Source: Bombyx mori
Lineage: Eukaryota > Arthropoda > Insecta > Lepidoptera > Bombycidae
Assembly (NCBI RefSeq): GCF_030269925.1
Contig: NC_085131.1
Location: 7,983,501-8,047,500 of the forward strand
Reading direction: 5' to 3'
Length of the DNA: 64,000 nucleotides
Position 1 is the stretch's first letter. Each line of letters starts with the position of its first letter. The position numbers were made by a program, and so were the translations under genes. The notes beneath the pieces are model-generated. The model was not told the origin of the DNA. It saw nothing but the letters and a program-made list of their open reading frames with translations, and made no database searches. Of this stretch, positions 1 through 11,705 are shown one piece after another.

Positions 1-223
1 GATGTTTTTACTAAAACATTTATAAAACATCACAGTTAGCTTGTAAAATGATATACATAATTCATACGTACAATCACTGAAGGCAGCAACGAAAATCGTT
101 CTTTGTTCATAAGTTTCGGCAACAGCAAATCTTTTCGCAATATGGGTATTATGGGGCATAAACTAAGATGTTTCATTTTGGAACCCTACCTTTTGGGAGC
201 GCCGTGTTCTTGGGAATGCCAAG

Positions 224-493
224 TTAGTGGATACCGCCGTTTTCAAACCCACTGGCGCAAATAACATTAGCATAGTTATCGAACGCGTTGGGATGAGACC
301 TCCGTAAAGGTCCCGCCGGGCCTGGGACGGCTCTTAAACCCGCTTTTCCGATAATGACTATCGATGATTCTGTCCCGAATGCGAGACCGAGCACAATATT
401 ATTACGTAGTTCGGCCGTAGTAGGGAATTGCGAAATATAACATGGCCCCCGGTATCCAGTTATTTGAGCCGTGGAATTCGGTCGGTGTATCAT
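224..493 (-). CDS. unassigned 89-codon ORF in a GC-rich block
   Basis: An open frame of 89 codons lies in a block (about 180-545) that is clearly richer in G+C than the AT-rich DNA around it. An in-frame stop (TAA) lies just upstream of the ATG, so the frame does not simply extend leftwards in its own direction. The predicted peptide has a Gly/Pro/Ala-rich centre (AVPGPAGPL) and no signal peptide, membrane segment or zinc motif that I can see. I do not recognise the family. It could be an exon, a remnant of an old mobile element, or chance coding in GC-rich sequence. No neighbouring gene supports a function. Confidence 0.2.
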   Translation of the reverse strand: MIHRPNSTAQITGYRGPCYISQFPTTAELRNNIVLGLAFGTESSIVIIGKAGLRAVPGPAGPLRRSHPNAFDNYANVICASGFENGGIH

Positions 494-689
494 ATGTTAC
501 ACTGCACGGCAGTTAATACGAACCCGCTATGCCCCGGACTTGTTTATGAAAATACTTTTCGTGTAAGCCAAAATTATGAACGGGCAACGTTCGCTGCAAC
601 TTTGTAATTTGAATTATAACTGACTGAGTTTAATTTGATAAACAGCACCGCCGTGTATGGTTTGGTTTGTCTGTGAATAAAATCTAAAA

Positions 690-1020
690 ATAAATAATAT
701 AATAGTTTAAAAAAACCACGCTTTTTTTACAATAAAATCATTTTTCTTACACTATTTTTAATTCAAATTTATTAAAATTTATATTCTATTTTAAGTTGGA
801 TTTTCTATGAAAGTGTATTTTGTTAGTTTTAAACTATTTTTTTTTCCATTTTTTAGTTGAAAATCATTTTTTTTTTTTTAAATATTGAATTTTCTTCGGT
901 CCTTAATAAGTATACCAAATTTCGAGTTAATCCGACGTTTTGTAGGGGGTCAAAATTACGTTCAAAGATTCCGTTACAAACATACATACGTCTGAAGCTA
1001 ATAAAAGCGTATTAATACAT
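690..1020 (+). repeat. unclassified interspersed repeat, copy 1
   Basis: This stretch matches the reverse complement of 15770-16060 at roughly 80 percent by eye. Shared words include TAAGTATACCAAATTTCGAG, GATTCCGTTACAAACATACAT and CTGAAGCTAATAAAAGCG. The T-rich left part and the conserved right part suggest the end of one transposon family. No coding domain is visible. Confidence 0.65.
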
Positions 1021-1573
1021 TTAAATTGTTCAAAGTCTAATACATTCATAATCGAATTTGATCATTTCTGCATTTATAAGCCAAGTTATGATTCGTTAAT
1101 AAGCCATAGAAGTTTAACAATAACAAAGTTACACAAACATAACTTTGTTAAATCAAAACAGCTTGGCCGAAACTCCTCAACGAAGATGAGAAATTTTCGA
1201 TTAATAATCTTTTCTTTGTATTAGGCTATGAAATAAAGGATTGAGCGGGCGTGAGATTCAATTTGTTAGAATCCTTCAGGAAATCAATCCAAATGGAACA
1301 TTTTGTGTTCGCGACAAAGTTAAATTGTGTTTCTTACAATATCCCGTTTGGTTTGGCTTGTTTGTGTCGTAGAAAATTGACGTAAGCCTCTCACTCAACA
1401 TTAATAAGACAAAATGTATTACTGTATAATATTATAGCTCTCATACATTTTATAAGGTACTTTGTACTGCAGGGAATGTATGTGTATTGTGCTAAAGATT
1501 TGTTGTTGGCCCATACAATGCAAAGCAATTAAATTCTCCGGTATGAAAATACCTTTTTATTGGTTAAACTGAG
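1021..1573. other. AT-rich sequence, no gene seen
   Basis: No ORF or RNA gene is supported. Around 1294-1340 there is a short block (GACAAAGTTAAATTG and flanks) that recurs at 17548-17590 next to the Jockey ORF2 end, so it is a fragment of another repeat. Confidence 0.5.
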
Positions 1574-1790
1574 AAACGAGCTTAAAGAACACCTGATGCT
1601 AAGTGGTTACCGGTACCGAATGACATCAATAGCCCAACCAACAGTCCAACCTGAGACATGAGATCTAAGTCTCAGTTTTTACAGTACAACGCCCCGTCCT
1701 TGAAACCGAAACGCATTACTGCTTCACGATAAAAATAGATAGGGCAGTGGCACCGACCAATGAGGGCTCAAAACATGCCGTACCACTTGC
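1574..1790 (-). repeat. Bm1 SINE, strongly diverged
   Basis: The Bm1 order is recognisable in reverse: tail piece AAGTGGTTAC, a decayed middle, then the conserved core AAACCGAAACGCATTACTGC and the TACCAC end. Many substitutions show an old insertion. Confidence 0.65.
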
Positions 1791-3202
1791 CTAATACAAT
1801 AAAAATGAAACATTGACCTTAGATCTTAAAGGATGTAGCGATAATATTTTTTTATGTCCATAATAGGGTTTGGTAACCAAATAACAATAAGTGGAATTTG
1901 GTAGGCCATGGGTTCCTGTTCCAATCGAATGAATATAAAATTTTCTATTATATTTAAGTTACTATTTATATTATACCTAAGTCGTCCTTATTTAATCGGA
2001 TTTATAATATATTTGTGTTCGAAAACAATTCCTTTACAACGGGAGCATGTCCTTTACAGCGGGAACGAAATCATCTTAATCGGATATCGAACTTTATTGT
2101 AAACAATGCACATATCGTCTTCCGCATTAAAACGGAGTGTTTTAAAGGTTTAATATTTTTAATATCAATCATCTTTGCAACATTTTTTTTACCAGTCACA
2201 TTATCTGTCTTTTAAAGTAAAATAAAATTATGTATTAATTTTGTTATTAGTAGTCAAAAAATAGGTAAACAAAAAAAAAAAACTAAACTACGCTCTTTTG
2301 ACAGTATTTATAATATGAGAAAAACACTGGTACTACTAAACGATTTCGCATATTAACTCAATTTCGAAATTATACACTTTTAATGCGAAAAGACGATATA
2401 TGAATAACAATTGTTCAATGGCTTACGTTTCTGAATGATAAAGCCTCCCAAGATTTTAAAGCGACAAAGCAAAATTCAAAAGTCATAAAACGTTTTGACG
2501 ATCGCAACATTAAAACAACAAAATCAACGCGAACATTTTCCTGGTCTTTGATTAAATGTGCTCTCACATTTGCGATTCAAATCTTTCTTTTACTGATCAT
2601 AAAGAATTCAATGTGCAAGTTAATATTTCCGACACGTCGGGAGCAGCCGTGTTGGTTTTTTTTCTGTCCCAGTGCCCCGAGTCCGATAAATCCACACCGG
2701 AATACGTATTTCAGGTTTATGAATTCACAATGGACCAGGTGCGAAAAGACACTGTCTTCAGCATAATGGCTCTCGATTGGATTTTTTTAATTATAATTGC
2801 GCAGATAAAGAAATGATGCAGCCGCTCGTGCTTAGCGGTCTCCGTACCTCATAGTCGTAGATTCTGCCTCTTCGTATAGACGTCGAAGCTTCAAGAATTG
2901 GAATTATTGATACTCAACTCTTCAAATGACGATAGCTCAGCCCGATGCGTGCTCTCAACGCCTTCTTACCTTTGATCATGTAGATTATAAATCTTACGGA
3001 CTTTATTATTATTATTATGGGCTGAAAACGAGAAACTAAACATAAATAACACATTTCAAGAAAATGTAAAAGTCAATTTTTTTTTTGTGACAAATTCTAA
3101 AAATGTCCTTGCAAGTTTTATGTTTAATAGTCAGTATTTAATTGCATACATAGATGGATGAATGCTGTTGCTGATTTCGAGATAGCAAGTAAAACTATTA
3201 AT
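1791..3202. other. no gene seen; AT-rich
   Basis: Only short ORFs occur. A frame around 2556-2816 looks somewhat protein-like but matches nothing I know and has no clear splice context. A short ATT microsatellite sits near 3003. Nothing else is supported. Confidence 0.4.
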
Positions 3203-3340
3203 TTTAACGACTGCCCCACCCTTAAAAGCAGCACGCATGACTGTTTCGCAGCAGAAATATGCAGTATAATGATACCTATCCGTGATAGCTTACAGAAAGC
3301 ACGCCCTAATTACGTAGCTACGAGTAATTTACGCAATTTT
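3203..3340 (-). repeat. Bm1 SINE fragment, diverged
   Basis: CTGCCCCACCCTTAAAAGC followed by a TGTTTCGCAGCAGAAATATG stretch matches the reverse Bm1 core with many changes. The tail portion is missing. Confidence 0.5.
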
Positions 3341-3756
3341 TTAAATAAATTTACAAATCACAAACCGTTGCTAAATATTTACCAAGCTCATTTTGACGCT
3401 GTCTTATATAATGTATTACGTTGAAAATAATCATAATTCCAAGAAAACCGGTATTAATTTTTGGGCTACGCGCAAAACGACCTTTGCTTGACGTTAATGA
3501 AAATGGATCTTAATGCATTTACAGCTTTAGTGATTTTTTACATTAATCTCCTCTTTAAGGTATCGTGTTTTTGTAAATATTATGCACTAGACATTTTGGA
3601 TCCAAAAATGAGACAGTAACGTTCACGGTAAATTGCTATTTAATCATTTCATTTGCCAATATAATAAATTATGCTATTAAAATTTTAGTACCCATTACAT
3701 TACCAGTTTACCATTACACATCACGTGAAATACCTGTAATGTAATACCTATAGTAT

Positions 3757-3942
3757 ACTAATGGAAGGGAGTCTTGTGAGCCTGCACGGGTACGTACCAT
3801 CACTATTCCTATTTCTGCCGCGTAGCAGTATTACGTTTCGCTTAAGGCAGCCATTATGCTTTAGAACCAAGAGATGTAACTCATATATTAAGGTAAATGG
3901 CAGCATTTAACCAGTTTACATTAGGCGCGCCGTGAGCACATA
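3757..3942 (+). repeat. Bm1 SINE, diverged
   Basis: It starts at ACTAATGGAAGG, equivalent to the standard ACTGGTGGTAGG start of short Bm1 copies. The TATTTCTGCCG core follows, then a decayed tail ending CGCCGTGAGC. Confidence 0.6.
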
Positions 3943-5878
3943 CTTGTTTAAGCTATAAAATTAAATTAAACCCATATTCTCGGATATATCCAACGCAATT
4001 TTCTTAGTTTTGCACTCATAACTCAAGACGTCATCCCATCAAGGCATATGCAGAAATTGACTACTCGGGTTAGAATGCAATACGTGTGAAGTAAACACGC
4101 ACTCCCTGGTTATTGCAGAGCCGCGACCCGTGTCTATCCGATGAATACGGCCCGGAGGAAATGATGAAAGTGCCCGCCATCCCCGACGCTACCTAATGTT
4201 ATACATGTCATACGAACGTCATCACGCTTGGGGCTACTAAACCAGCAATTCACATATAACTCTAGGGTTTTTTTTTTTAGGAATAAATGTTACTGATGTC
4301 TCGTAGGCCTTTCCAGTTTCGCCAGGACAGGTGGGCGAGCAAATTCTCAGTCAGGGTACCTCCCTTCAATTTTCGACACGTGAGTGACTCTTATGATGTG
4401 ATAATTGTGTTAAACTAAATACAAACTCTTTAACTAATTTTAAAAGCACATAATAAATCTTCAAAGTATTTAAATATAAGGGAAAAATTAAATAGTATGT
4501 TTAGGTTTAATTTCGCGCTATTTATTGTCATTACATTATTTCCGAAATTTCGAATACTTCACAGATTTTGTGGTCTCCGATCGTCCATCCGCCTTAGTAA
4601 CAGAATGTCCTATGAACCTTCATGCATACATTCTATAACGTGCGGAATCTGGTTCTACTTTAAACATAAACTTCTCTAACTATCTTACGTATTTTACTCT
4701 ATTGTTTGACGAAAAGTCAGTGTCGAAAATTATGCAAAGGAAAAAAGTGAAGACATTCATTTATTGTGAATAAGCTTCAAAAAAGTACTACGGAACGATC
4801 CCAGACTTTCTTTCCTTGTTTCAGGTAAAGTATTATCTACATTGACGACTGGTTAAATATGTTTCTCAGGTAACAATGTGTTCACCTTCATTTTTAACCC
4901 AGAAAGAGTATCATCATTACAAATAATATTTCTAACTTCGCGTCAGCGATTGCTATTCTTTTGTAAATGGCTCTCAGTGCTCATAGTCGTTAATCCTACC
5001 AATCTAATTATATCTCCAGACAATGGCAAAAACAATTAGACAACATATAATACAAAATATTCAAGAAGCTACCGTCGCCTTTTTCATGGCCCCGTATTAT
5101 ACACGCAATCCCCCTTCTTTAGATTCGAATTTATTTTTTATTACTCGTATTCGGTAATGTTACTACATACTTTCGTGGGTAATTTGCGTTGATGGTCATA
5201 AATTATAATTATGATCAAAGCTACAAACTTTTTTTTTGTTATTAAATACTATTAGGTATACAAAAATTAAATTCTACTAAAGTTCTGTTCTAATAATATA
5301 TTGTATACATTAGAAACGAAGCTCTATATCATTATAGTGTAGGGTATATATGCATATATATATAAATGCATAGTAAGCTAAGCGGGGTGGGGTATCATTC
5401 CCCTACAATAGTATCTATACTATCTGTCTGGATTTATATAAACGTCGGAGCGGCCGATAATACATTTAAACCCACTCATGGCCACTCATTGTGGGGTCGA
5501 TGCAGGAATCCGGACGAGAATGTTCTTGATATTTAGAGTTTACATTTGATCATGACACACAACGCAGTCCATAATAATTACGATCAACTCAATAATTGTA
5601 GGCAATAGCAAATTCCACTTAATTAATTCTACCCGAGAAAGACTCTGTTACGTTTACAATATTTGTATCTCGTTGAACATCTTTATTCCTGGATCGGTGG
5701 ATGGTTTATAGGCATATTAAATTGTTTAACTAGATATTACAAAATTCAACCTCCCTTATTACCAAGTAAATCCTTTCCGAATACAGTAGTCTGAAAGAAA
5801 ACATTCTAAACAAGAAGACTGTCTACTGTTGCAAATATTTATCTTTCCCTGATCCACACTTTTCGGTCAAACAATATC
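3943..5878. other. no gene seen; AT-rich
   Basis: I see no supported ORF. At about 4293-4345 a reverse fragment of repeat family C is present (CCTTTCCAGTTTCGCCAGGA, then GGTGGGCGAGC). An AT dinucleotide-rich patch lies at about 5345-5370. The rest is unassigned. Confidence 0.45.
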
Positions 5879-5975
5879 CTGGGTCGCGAAGGTCGAGTAC
5901 CTAGGAGTCACCCTCGATTGAAGTATGACATCCATTCCCACATTAAATCTCGATAGACTCTATCCGGTGATCTGC
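5879..5975 (+). pseudogene. non-LTR retrotransposon reverse transcriptase fragment
   Basis: One frame reads WVAKVEYLGVTLD, a stop, then SMTSIP. The YLGVTLD motif is the conserved block just after the palm in LINE reverse transcriptases of the Jockey/R1/CR1 group. An in-frame stop follows directly and no flanking RT motif is readable, so this is a small, decayed piece. It is what is left of a LINE inserted in plus orientation. The clade cannot be settled from so short a stretch. Confidence 0.55.
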
Positions 5976-6149
5976 AAGTGAGGTTTAGAAATTACTTTTC
6001 ATAATAAGGTGACACTACAAAACTTCTTATAACGTTCACCCTAAACATGTTCTTTCGGATCCTCTTGATCCACTTTCGTTGGTTTTTCGGTATTCCAAGC
6101 ACCGGATACATCAAACTCGTTGAGTTTAACTTATAGCTTAACCTTTCTT

Positions 6150-6460
6150 TTTTGGGCCAGCTGCCGAACCTCCTTCGAGGTCACCGCGTCTAGGTGGCGC
6201 GCGCGGTATGTGGGACTGGTCCGCGACCGCGAACCGCGGGCCCAAGGATGTTTTTAGGACAAAAACCCTTTCGCTAAACGACTCCCCTGCACTCTTACAC
6301 CCGACGTCCGAACTCCGCTCGCGGTCAGGACCCGGTCAGAGTAGGGGGGTTCCCGCGGTCAATACAACCTGTAACCTTAACACAACCCATCAAGTTTCTC
6401 GCCGTATCTTCTCCGTGGATCTCGATTCCGATCCGGTGGTACGTCAGAGTAGAGAGAAAT
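6150..6460 (+). repeat. GC-rich block ending in a family-Q repeat fragment
   Basis: About 6150-6370 is GC-rich without a recognisable protein. From about 6390 the sequence TTTCTCGCCGTATCTTCTCC followed by GATTCCGATCCGGTGGT matches the family-Q repeat of 7250-7505, 22812-23110, 41332-41640 and 57418-57790. The GC-rich part may be the body of the same or another LINE. Confidence 0.45.
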
Positions 6461-7249
6461 ATTATTACCGTCACGATTATTTCTGTCGATAAACTGTGAT
6501 TACAAAATGCAATTGAGATTTCGGGTCTCAAAGGCAAAGCGAAGCATAGATGAAAAAAAAAAAACCGGAAAATATAGGAAACTACATTTATCAAAATTAA
6601 ATAAGTCATTAGCATCATCATTACTTGAGACGTGAATAAAAGTGAACTGAACTGACAAATAAATAGTAATGAAATCCTAAAGCATGTTACTATTTAATAA
6701 ATTACATGTTGTTATCTGGCAAGTAAATTCTTGTGCATTCAAGCCATATACAATATACAGCGATGGGTTATATGCAGTATGAAATTAGCGAAGTCTAGCG
6801 GCAATAATTAAACGCTGCTTGATCTAACAGGGAAGCTGCGTTTCACTAGCTGAAATTAAACCAAGTTACAGCGAACTTCCCTTGAGGAACGTGCGACTTG
6901 AATATTGTTCACAAAAGCTTTATACAAGAGGGGAATGAGAAAAAAATTCTAAAGGAACTTTGGTTTTGAATAAAAACGTCATTAATTTAAACTGGTATTT
7001 TGTAAGTATCACTATATAAAAAAATTGCGTATTTCGGAGCACTATCTTATAAGGTAAGTATGGTTTTCAAGTAATAGACAATCAGACTTGCCGTGAGGTT
7101 CGAAATCACCACGATCGCGGTCAAAGATGAGAAAATTCGTAGAAAAACTAATGTAACTGATAACCTCATAGTACAAATCCCCAAGTGACATCCCCGACCC
7201 AGACGACGGACAAACAAGCAGATGCGGTCGCTTAGACATGTCATTTCAG

Positions 7250-7505
7250 GTCCTCCCGTTCCAATCTCGGCGCTTACAGATCTTCTAAGCCCTGGTCACC
7301 ATTCTCATCGAACTCGTCGTGTAATTTAATGCACAGACACAATCCACTCAGCATTTCGCCGGATCTTGTCAGTAGATCTAGATTCCAGTCTGGTGGTGGA
7401 TTCACCAAGACACTGCTCTTGCTAGGGCTGATGTTAGTAAATTCTTTCAAGCTGAGCCCCGTGAGCTCGCCCATCAACTACGGTGAAGCCAGATCAACTG
7501 CGAAG
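7250..7505 (+). repeat. family-Q retroelement 3' region, diverged, plus orientation
   Basis: CATTTCGCCGGATCTTGTC, a CTGGTGGTGGATTC stretch, then CCGTGAGCTCGCCCATC follow the same order as the reverse complement of the better copies at 41332-41640 and 57418-57790. The hairpin found in those copies is decayed here. Confidence 0.6.
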
Positions 7506-9197
7506 CTACTGGGAGACAGCTAGGCAAAAAAGCAGAAAGTTACGGAGTGTGAAAGAGAGATTTTCCTGCCTCTTACACGGCATACAAGACCGTCGATCTT
7601 TTAGATACCCTGAATATCTCAGCTCACGTTATCCGCCTATGGAAGCCTACCCGAATAACCTTGCTAAGCATTTAATGGTCAACCAAATGACCACAATGAG
7701 ACTCAGAAGAAGAGTGCCTCAAGATCTACTAGATCTACTGTAGATTAATCGATATGGCCATGTCAATAGACATTGTGCGTGCACCGCCTAAGAAATTGTT
7801 TTTCTCAAAACTACGTTTGATTGTCTTAAGACAACTTACTGTATAGAATTAAATGTAAAAAAAAACGGTTATCCGCTAACATATACTTTTAGAGTCATAA
7901 ACGGATACTTGGGTTGTTGAGCTACGAAGGCATTGTAATTGATTGGTCATGTGGTATCAGTCGAGAACAACACCATCCCATCTCATCTTGTGCGAGTCGT
8001 AAAAGGCGAACTAAGGAACTTTAGGTAGAATGGGCACCAGTATTATCTTAGTAATATTATACCAGCGTACTTCGGAGTAGTCATGGTTTGATGAATGGGA
8101 CAGCTTACTGTTATTAGCTTAGATGTAAATGATATGCGTAATATTATAATACGTGTGTATCGCAAATGTTTGAATTCGAATTATCTTCGATAGATTTTTA
8201 TCGAGTCCGCCGTCATCCTTTATAATGAAAAAAATAATTCAGTATGTTTATCTATAGAAACCCTATTACGCAATTCGATTAACCGGCTCCATTTAGACCG
8301 CTAGCTATTCAAAGGATGTTTGTTCCTTTGTTAATTTATTTTTTTTATATTTTCCGGCCCTTATCAACCGACCGTCGCTGCCATAGTCGTAATTTCATAA
8401 TCCATTCACTTAAGATACCTTTTAGATAGGGTAATTTCTTTTTCCCCAAACGCACCCAAAGTATTTTGTTCGCGGATACGGTCGACTATTAGATAATGTA
8501 GATTTTTTAAAAAGGTTTCGTTGTTCTGAAGGTCCGTAGTCCGTAGTAATGTTTGTAATTATATAAGTAAAGTCGTTAAAGTTTTTATTAAAAGTAATTA
8601 GAATTTTGGCAGAACTAAAATAAAAATAAGGGCTTGATTAAGAACATAGAGGAATTCAACTAATCTTCAAAAATATGTTGCTGCTTTCAATATCCGAGAT
8701 ATATAAACTCAATATACAAATGAGAATTCAAGCACACGTCTCAAAGTAAATAATATGGTATTCATTTTCTATAACTTCCGGAAACCATTTACTGTTCAGA
8801 GAATCTAAAAATTAAGTAAAAACACGTAGTGAATTATTCCTTAAGATAAAACACGAAATATATCTAAAATACATTAATGATATAACGTGACATATGTACT
8901 GCTTGTTTCTGCGAAGCAATCATGCGTTCCGGTTTCAAGGATAGGGCAGACGTAATTACTGACGTAACACCCGAGACGCGGAACTCGATATCATAAAAAA
9001 GCCTCAAAAATATATATCTGTCTCCTTCTCTCAATCGTCATCGTATAAAACATGAAAGAGACGGCAACTCATACCAAAAATAGCTGTGTGAAAATATAAA
9101 AATACACGATCTATTATCACTATCCAGGGCGGAAATAGGGGGAAAACGCATTTTCTATGAACACCACCCGAATAAAGCAGATTACTTCATCAAAAAA
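7506..9197. other. no gene seen; AT-rich
   Basis: An 86-codon frame overlaps 7483-7743 but begins inside the family-Q repeat and matches no protein I know. The remainder has no ORF, RNA gene or clear repeat. Confidence 0.4.
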
Positions 9198-9432
9198 TCT
9201 ATATATACAAAAATGAATTGCTGTTCGTTAGTTTCGCTAAAACTCGAGAACGGCTGGACCGATTTGGCTAGTCCAGAGAAGGTTTAAAAGGTGAATAAAT
9301 ATGAAAATGCTCGGAATTAAATAAAAATAACATTTTTCTTTTGTTTCCTTTTGTTTGTTTTAAGTTTATCTTATACAAAAGTTTAGGTCTTTTATTTATC
9401 GATCGAGGCACTGCGAAGTGTACCGGGTCAGC

Positions 9433-11690
9433 TTTTTTTTTTTTTTTTTTTTTTGTCAGGAGGAAATCGCCGGACTTCCGCCCTTCACTGGGGATGGAGG
9501 GCGGGGCATGTCGGAGTCGAACCGACTAAAACCTCCTGTCTCTCAACAACCAACGTCCAAACCTCGCAAACCTTCGGGGAAAGTGAAGCGTTTAGTGCGG
9601 AGCACATCTCTCCCATCACCCTCCCCCTCGGGACGCCGGACTGGCGGTCGTCGGCGCCACGACCACCAGCCCTCTCGGTCGGCAGGCTATCCGAAGCCCG
9701 CCTAGATGGCGCCGGTTAGAATGGTCTATCCTACGGAATACCCCGCTGGGTCAGAACCAGCGTGGGTTGAGGATAGCCGGCCTTCCATCACCCGGATGCT
9801 CATGCATAAAATGCGTGCAGAGCAGCTTGCACGTCGTCTTCTTAGGCCCCCTTCGCCGGTCCCCAGGCCGACATGTGAGGGGACCCGAAACACTTAGAGG
9901 GCCAGGGCTTGGGCGATATCCGCCTCCCTGGCCCCCGCTCGACGGCGGCGGGCCTGTGCGTCTCTCACGCGCCCCGCCGCCTCCTTCTGCGAGATGGTGC
10001 ACTCGCAGAAGTCGAGCATCGCCTTCCACGACTCGTCGTCACCGAGCATCGATGCCACAACACTCGGCAACGACAAGTCGTTTCCTATTTTTGCGACGAG
10101 GACACGGCGCCACCCCTCCCATGCGGGGCAGGCGACGAGCGTGTGCTCCGCCGTGTCCAAGTCGCAACCACAATGGTGGCACTCTGCCGTCGGCTCGGCT
10201 CTGATCCGGTGCAGGAACTCACCGAAGCAACCATGCCCAGTGAGCACCTGCGTGAGCCGGAAAGTGAGGCGTCCTCTGTCACGATTCACCCAGTTCACAA
10301 GAACCGGGCGAATCGCCTCGACGGTCCTACGACCAGCCGAAGGATCGGCCAGCCGTCTGGACCATGACTCCAGCACGGACCGCCGAGATTGGGCCTTCCG
10401 CGCTCTGACCACACTGGGGCTGGGACGCGCCACGCCCCGGACACGAAGGTCAGCCCGCCACTGATAGTCAGCAGCGAGCGCCTCCGCCTCCAGGACCCAA
10501 GGCGGCGTCCCAGCCAGTACACACGCCGCCTCGAAAGAGATGGTGCGATAACCACGGATGACCCTGACCGCGATGGTGCGTTGCGGCCGTTGCAGCAGCT
10601 TCGCTACCCCCACGGCCAGGGACTGGCCCCACACGGGCGCCCCGTATAGGGCCATTGATAGCACCACCCCTGTATAGAGACGGCGCGTCACCTGGTCAGG
10701 CCCCCCGACATTGGGAAGGAGCCGGCTTAACGCGCCGGCCACCCCCAACAAACGAGGGACCAGATTCTGAAAATGAGCACGGAAGGTCCAACGACTGTCC
10801 AGAATGAGGCCGAGGTACTTCAACTGCACCCCGACCCCGATACGGACGCCTCCAACCACGATATGGGCATCGACAGGCGGCACTCTCCGGGGCCTGTGGA
10901 ACCACATGGCCTCGGATTTACTGAGCGCCACGTCGAGGCCCAATCTCCTGATTTTGCCGACGACATGCGCCACCCCAGCCGTAGCAAGACGGGCAGACTC
11001 AGCAAAACTCCCCCCCCGGGCCACGACCAACGTGTCGTCTGCGTAACAGATTACGCTCAGGCCCGGGAGGAGGGCACCCCTCAGCACCCAGTCATACCCG
11101 ATATTCCACAAAAGAGGGCCGAGCACCGACCCCTGTGGAACACCGCGCACGACCGGGAACCGGTGCACGATCCCACCGTGTCCGGTACACGTGACCGATC
11201 TGTCCTCCAAGTAGGAACCCACCAGCCGGCGAAGGTAGGGGGGCACTCCGTGTCGTTCCAGCGCCCCTCCTATCACGGACCAGGGCAGGGTGTTGAACGC
11301 ATTGGCGATATCGAGTGACACCGCCAAAGCCACCCCACCCCCGGAAACGGCCTCATCCGAGAGGGCCCGCACGCGAAGGATCGCGTCTACCGTTGAGCGG
11401 CCCTCTCGGAAGCCATATTGCTCCGCCGACAGATCGGGTCCCACCCTGACCAGATGCTGGATGATGCGGGCTGCCAGAATGCGTTCCAGCAGCTTGCCCA
11501 CCTCATCCAGCAACACGATGGGACGGTACCCGGCGGCAGTATCCGCCGGGCGCCCCTCCTTTCTCAACAGCACGAGTCTGCCCGTCCTCCACGATGAAGG
11601 AAACCGTCCCGACTCGAGGCAGGAGTTGTAAAGCCTCAAGAGTCGGTCCCCCAGGGCACCAAGAGCCAAGGCCCAAACCCGGCCATGGAC
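9433..11690 (-). mobile_element. R1-clade non-LTR retrotransposon, 5'-truncated
   Basis: A GC-rich insert of about 2.26 kb reads on the minus strand: truncated ORF2 (stop at 9894), a 3' UTR of about 440 bp, then a poly(A) tract seen as about 20 T at 9433-9452. It is flanked by perfect 11-bp direct repeats, ACCGGGTCAGC at 9422-9432 and 11691-11701, the target-site duplication of target-primed reverse transcription. The 5' part (ORF1, endonuclease, RT N-terminus) is missing, the usual dead-on-arrival LINE product. The target is the 3' end of a Helitron, not rDNA or a telomeric repeat, where many R1-clade relatives insert. The open frame and intact duplication point to a recent event. Confidence 0.85.
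9894..11690 (-). CDS. R1-clade ORF2 C-terminal part: reverse transcriptase and CCHC domain (5'-partial)
   Basis: The frame is open without stops from the truncation point to the stop at 9894-9896, about 598 codons. There is no natural start; the frame simply begins where the element was cut (VHGRVWALALG). Positions below count from the TTG at 11669. RT motifs in order: YRPIVLLDEVGKLLERI (48-64), GFREGRSTVD (86-95), LDIANAFN with the first catalytic Asp (119-126), GVPQGSVLGPLLWN (176-189), CYADD with the catalytic pair (208-212), KYLGLILD (284-291). Near the C-terminus, CHHC...H...C (497-514) is the CCHC finger typical of R1-clade ORF2. The protein would copy element RNA at a nicked target, but without an endonuclease this copy cannot act alone. 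Retained ORF integrity and high G+C contrast with the AT-rich flanks. Confidence 0.88.
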   Translation of the reverse strand, partial: VHGRVWALALGALGDRLLRLYNSCLESGRFPSSWRTGRLVLLRKEGRPADTAAGYRPIVLLDEVGKLLERILAARIIQHLVRVGPDLSAEQYGFREGRSTVDAILRVRALSDEAVSGGGVALAVSLDIANAFNTLPWSVIGGALERHGVPPYLRRLVGSYLEDRSVTCTGHGGIVHRFPVVRGVPQGSVLGPLLWNIGYDWVLRGALLPGLSVICYADDTLVVARGGSFAESARLATAGVAHVVGKIRRLGLDVALSKSEAMWFHRPRRVPPVDAHIVVGGVRIGVGVQLKYLGLILDSRWTFRAHFQNLVPRLLGVAGALSRLLPNVGGPDQVTRRLYTGVVLSMALYGAPVWGQSLAVGVAKLLQRPQRTIAVRVIRGYRTISFEAACVLAGTPPWVLEAEALAADYQWRADLRVRGVARPSPSVVRARKAQSRRSVLESWSRRLADPSAGRRTVEAIRPVLVNWVNRDRGRLTFRLTQVLTGHGCFGEFLHRIRAEPTAECHHCGCDLDTAEHTLVACPAWEGWRRVLVAKIGNDLSLPSVVASMLGDDESWKAMLDFCECTISQKEAAGRVRDAQARRRRAGAREADIAQALAL

Positions 11691-11705
11691 ACCGGGTCAG
11701 CTAGT

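Larger units (their letters stand above)
9198..11705 (+). mobile_element. non-autonomous Helitron (type A), split by an R1-clade LINE
   Basis: The element starts with TCTATATATAC after an A (9197) and ends CTAGT at 11705. It matches the uninterrupted copy at 24575-24853 throughout (AATGAATTGCTGTTCG, CTCGAGAACGGCTGGACC, GTTTAGGTCTTTTATTTATC). TC at the 5' end and CTRRT at the 3' end are Helitron hallmarks. Its own sequence is 9198-9432 plus 11702-11705. The LINE at 9433-11690 and one copy of an 11-bp duplication lie between. It has no coding capacity and would depend on a Rep/helicase supplied elsewhere. Confidence 0.8.

Noticed and set aside
7483..7743. 86-codon ORF with Arg-rich peptide
   Set aside because: It begins within a repeat fragment and resembles no known family.
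9767..11318. Several plus-strand ORFs of 113-181 codons
   Set aside because: They are antisense shadows of the R1-clade ORF2, caused by its high G+C content.
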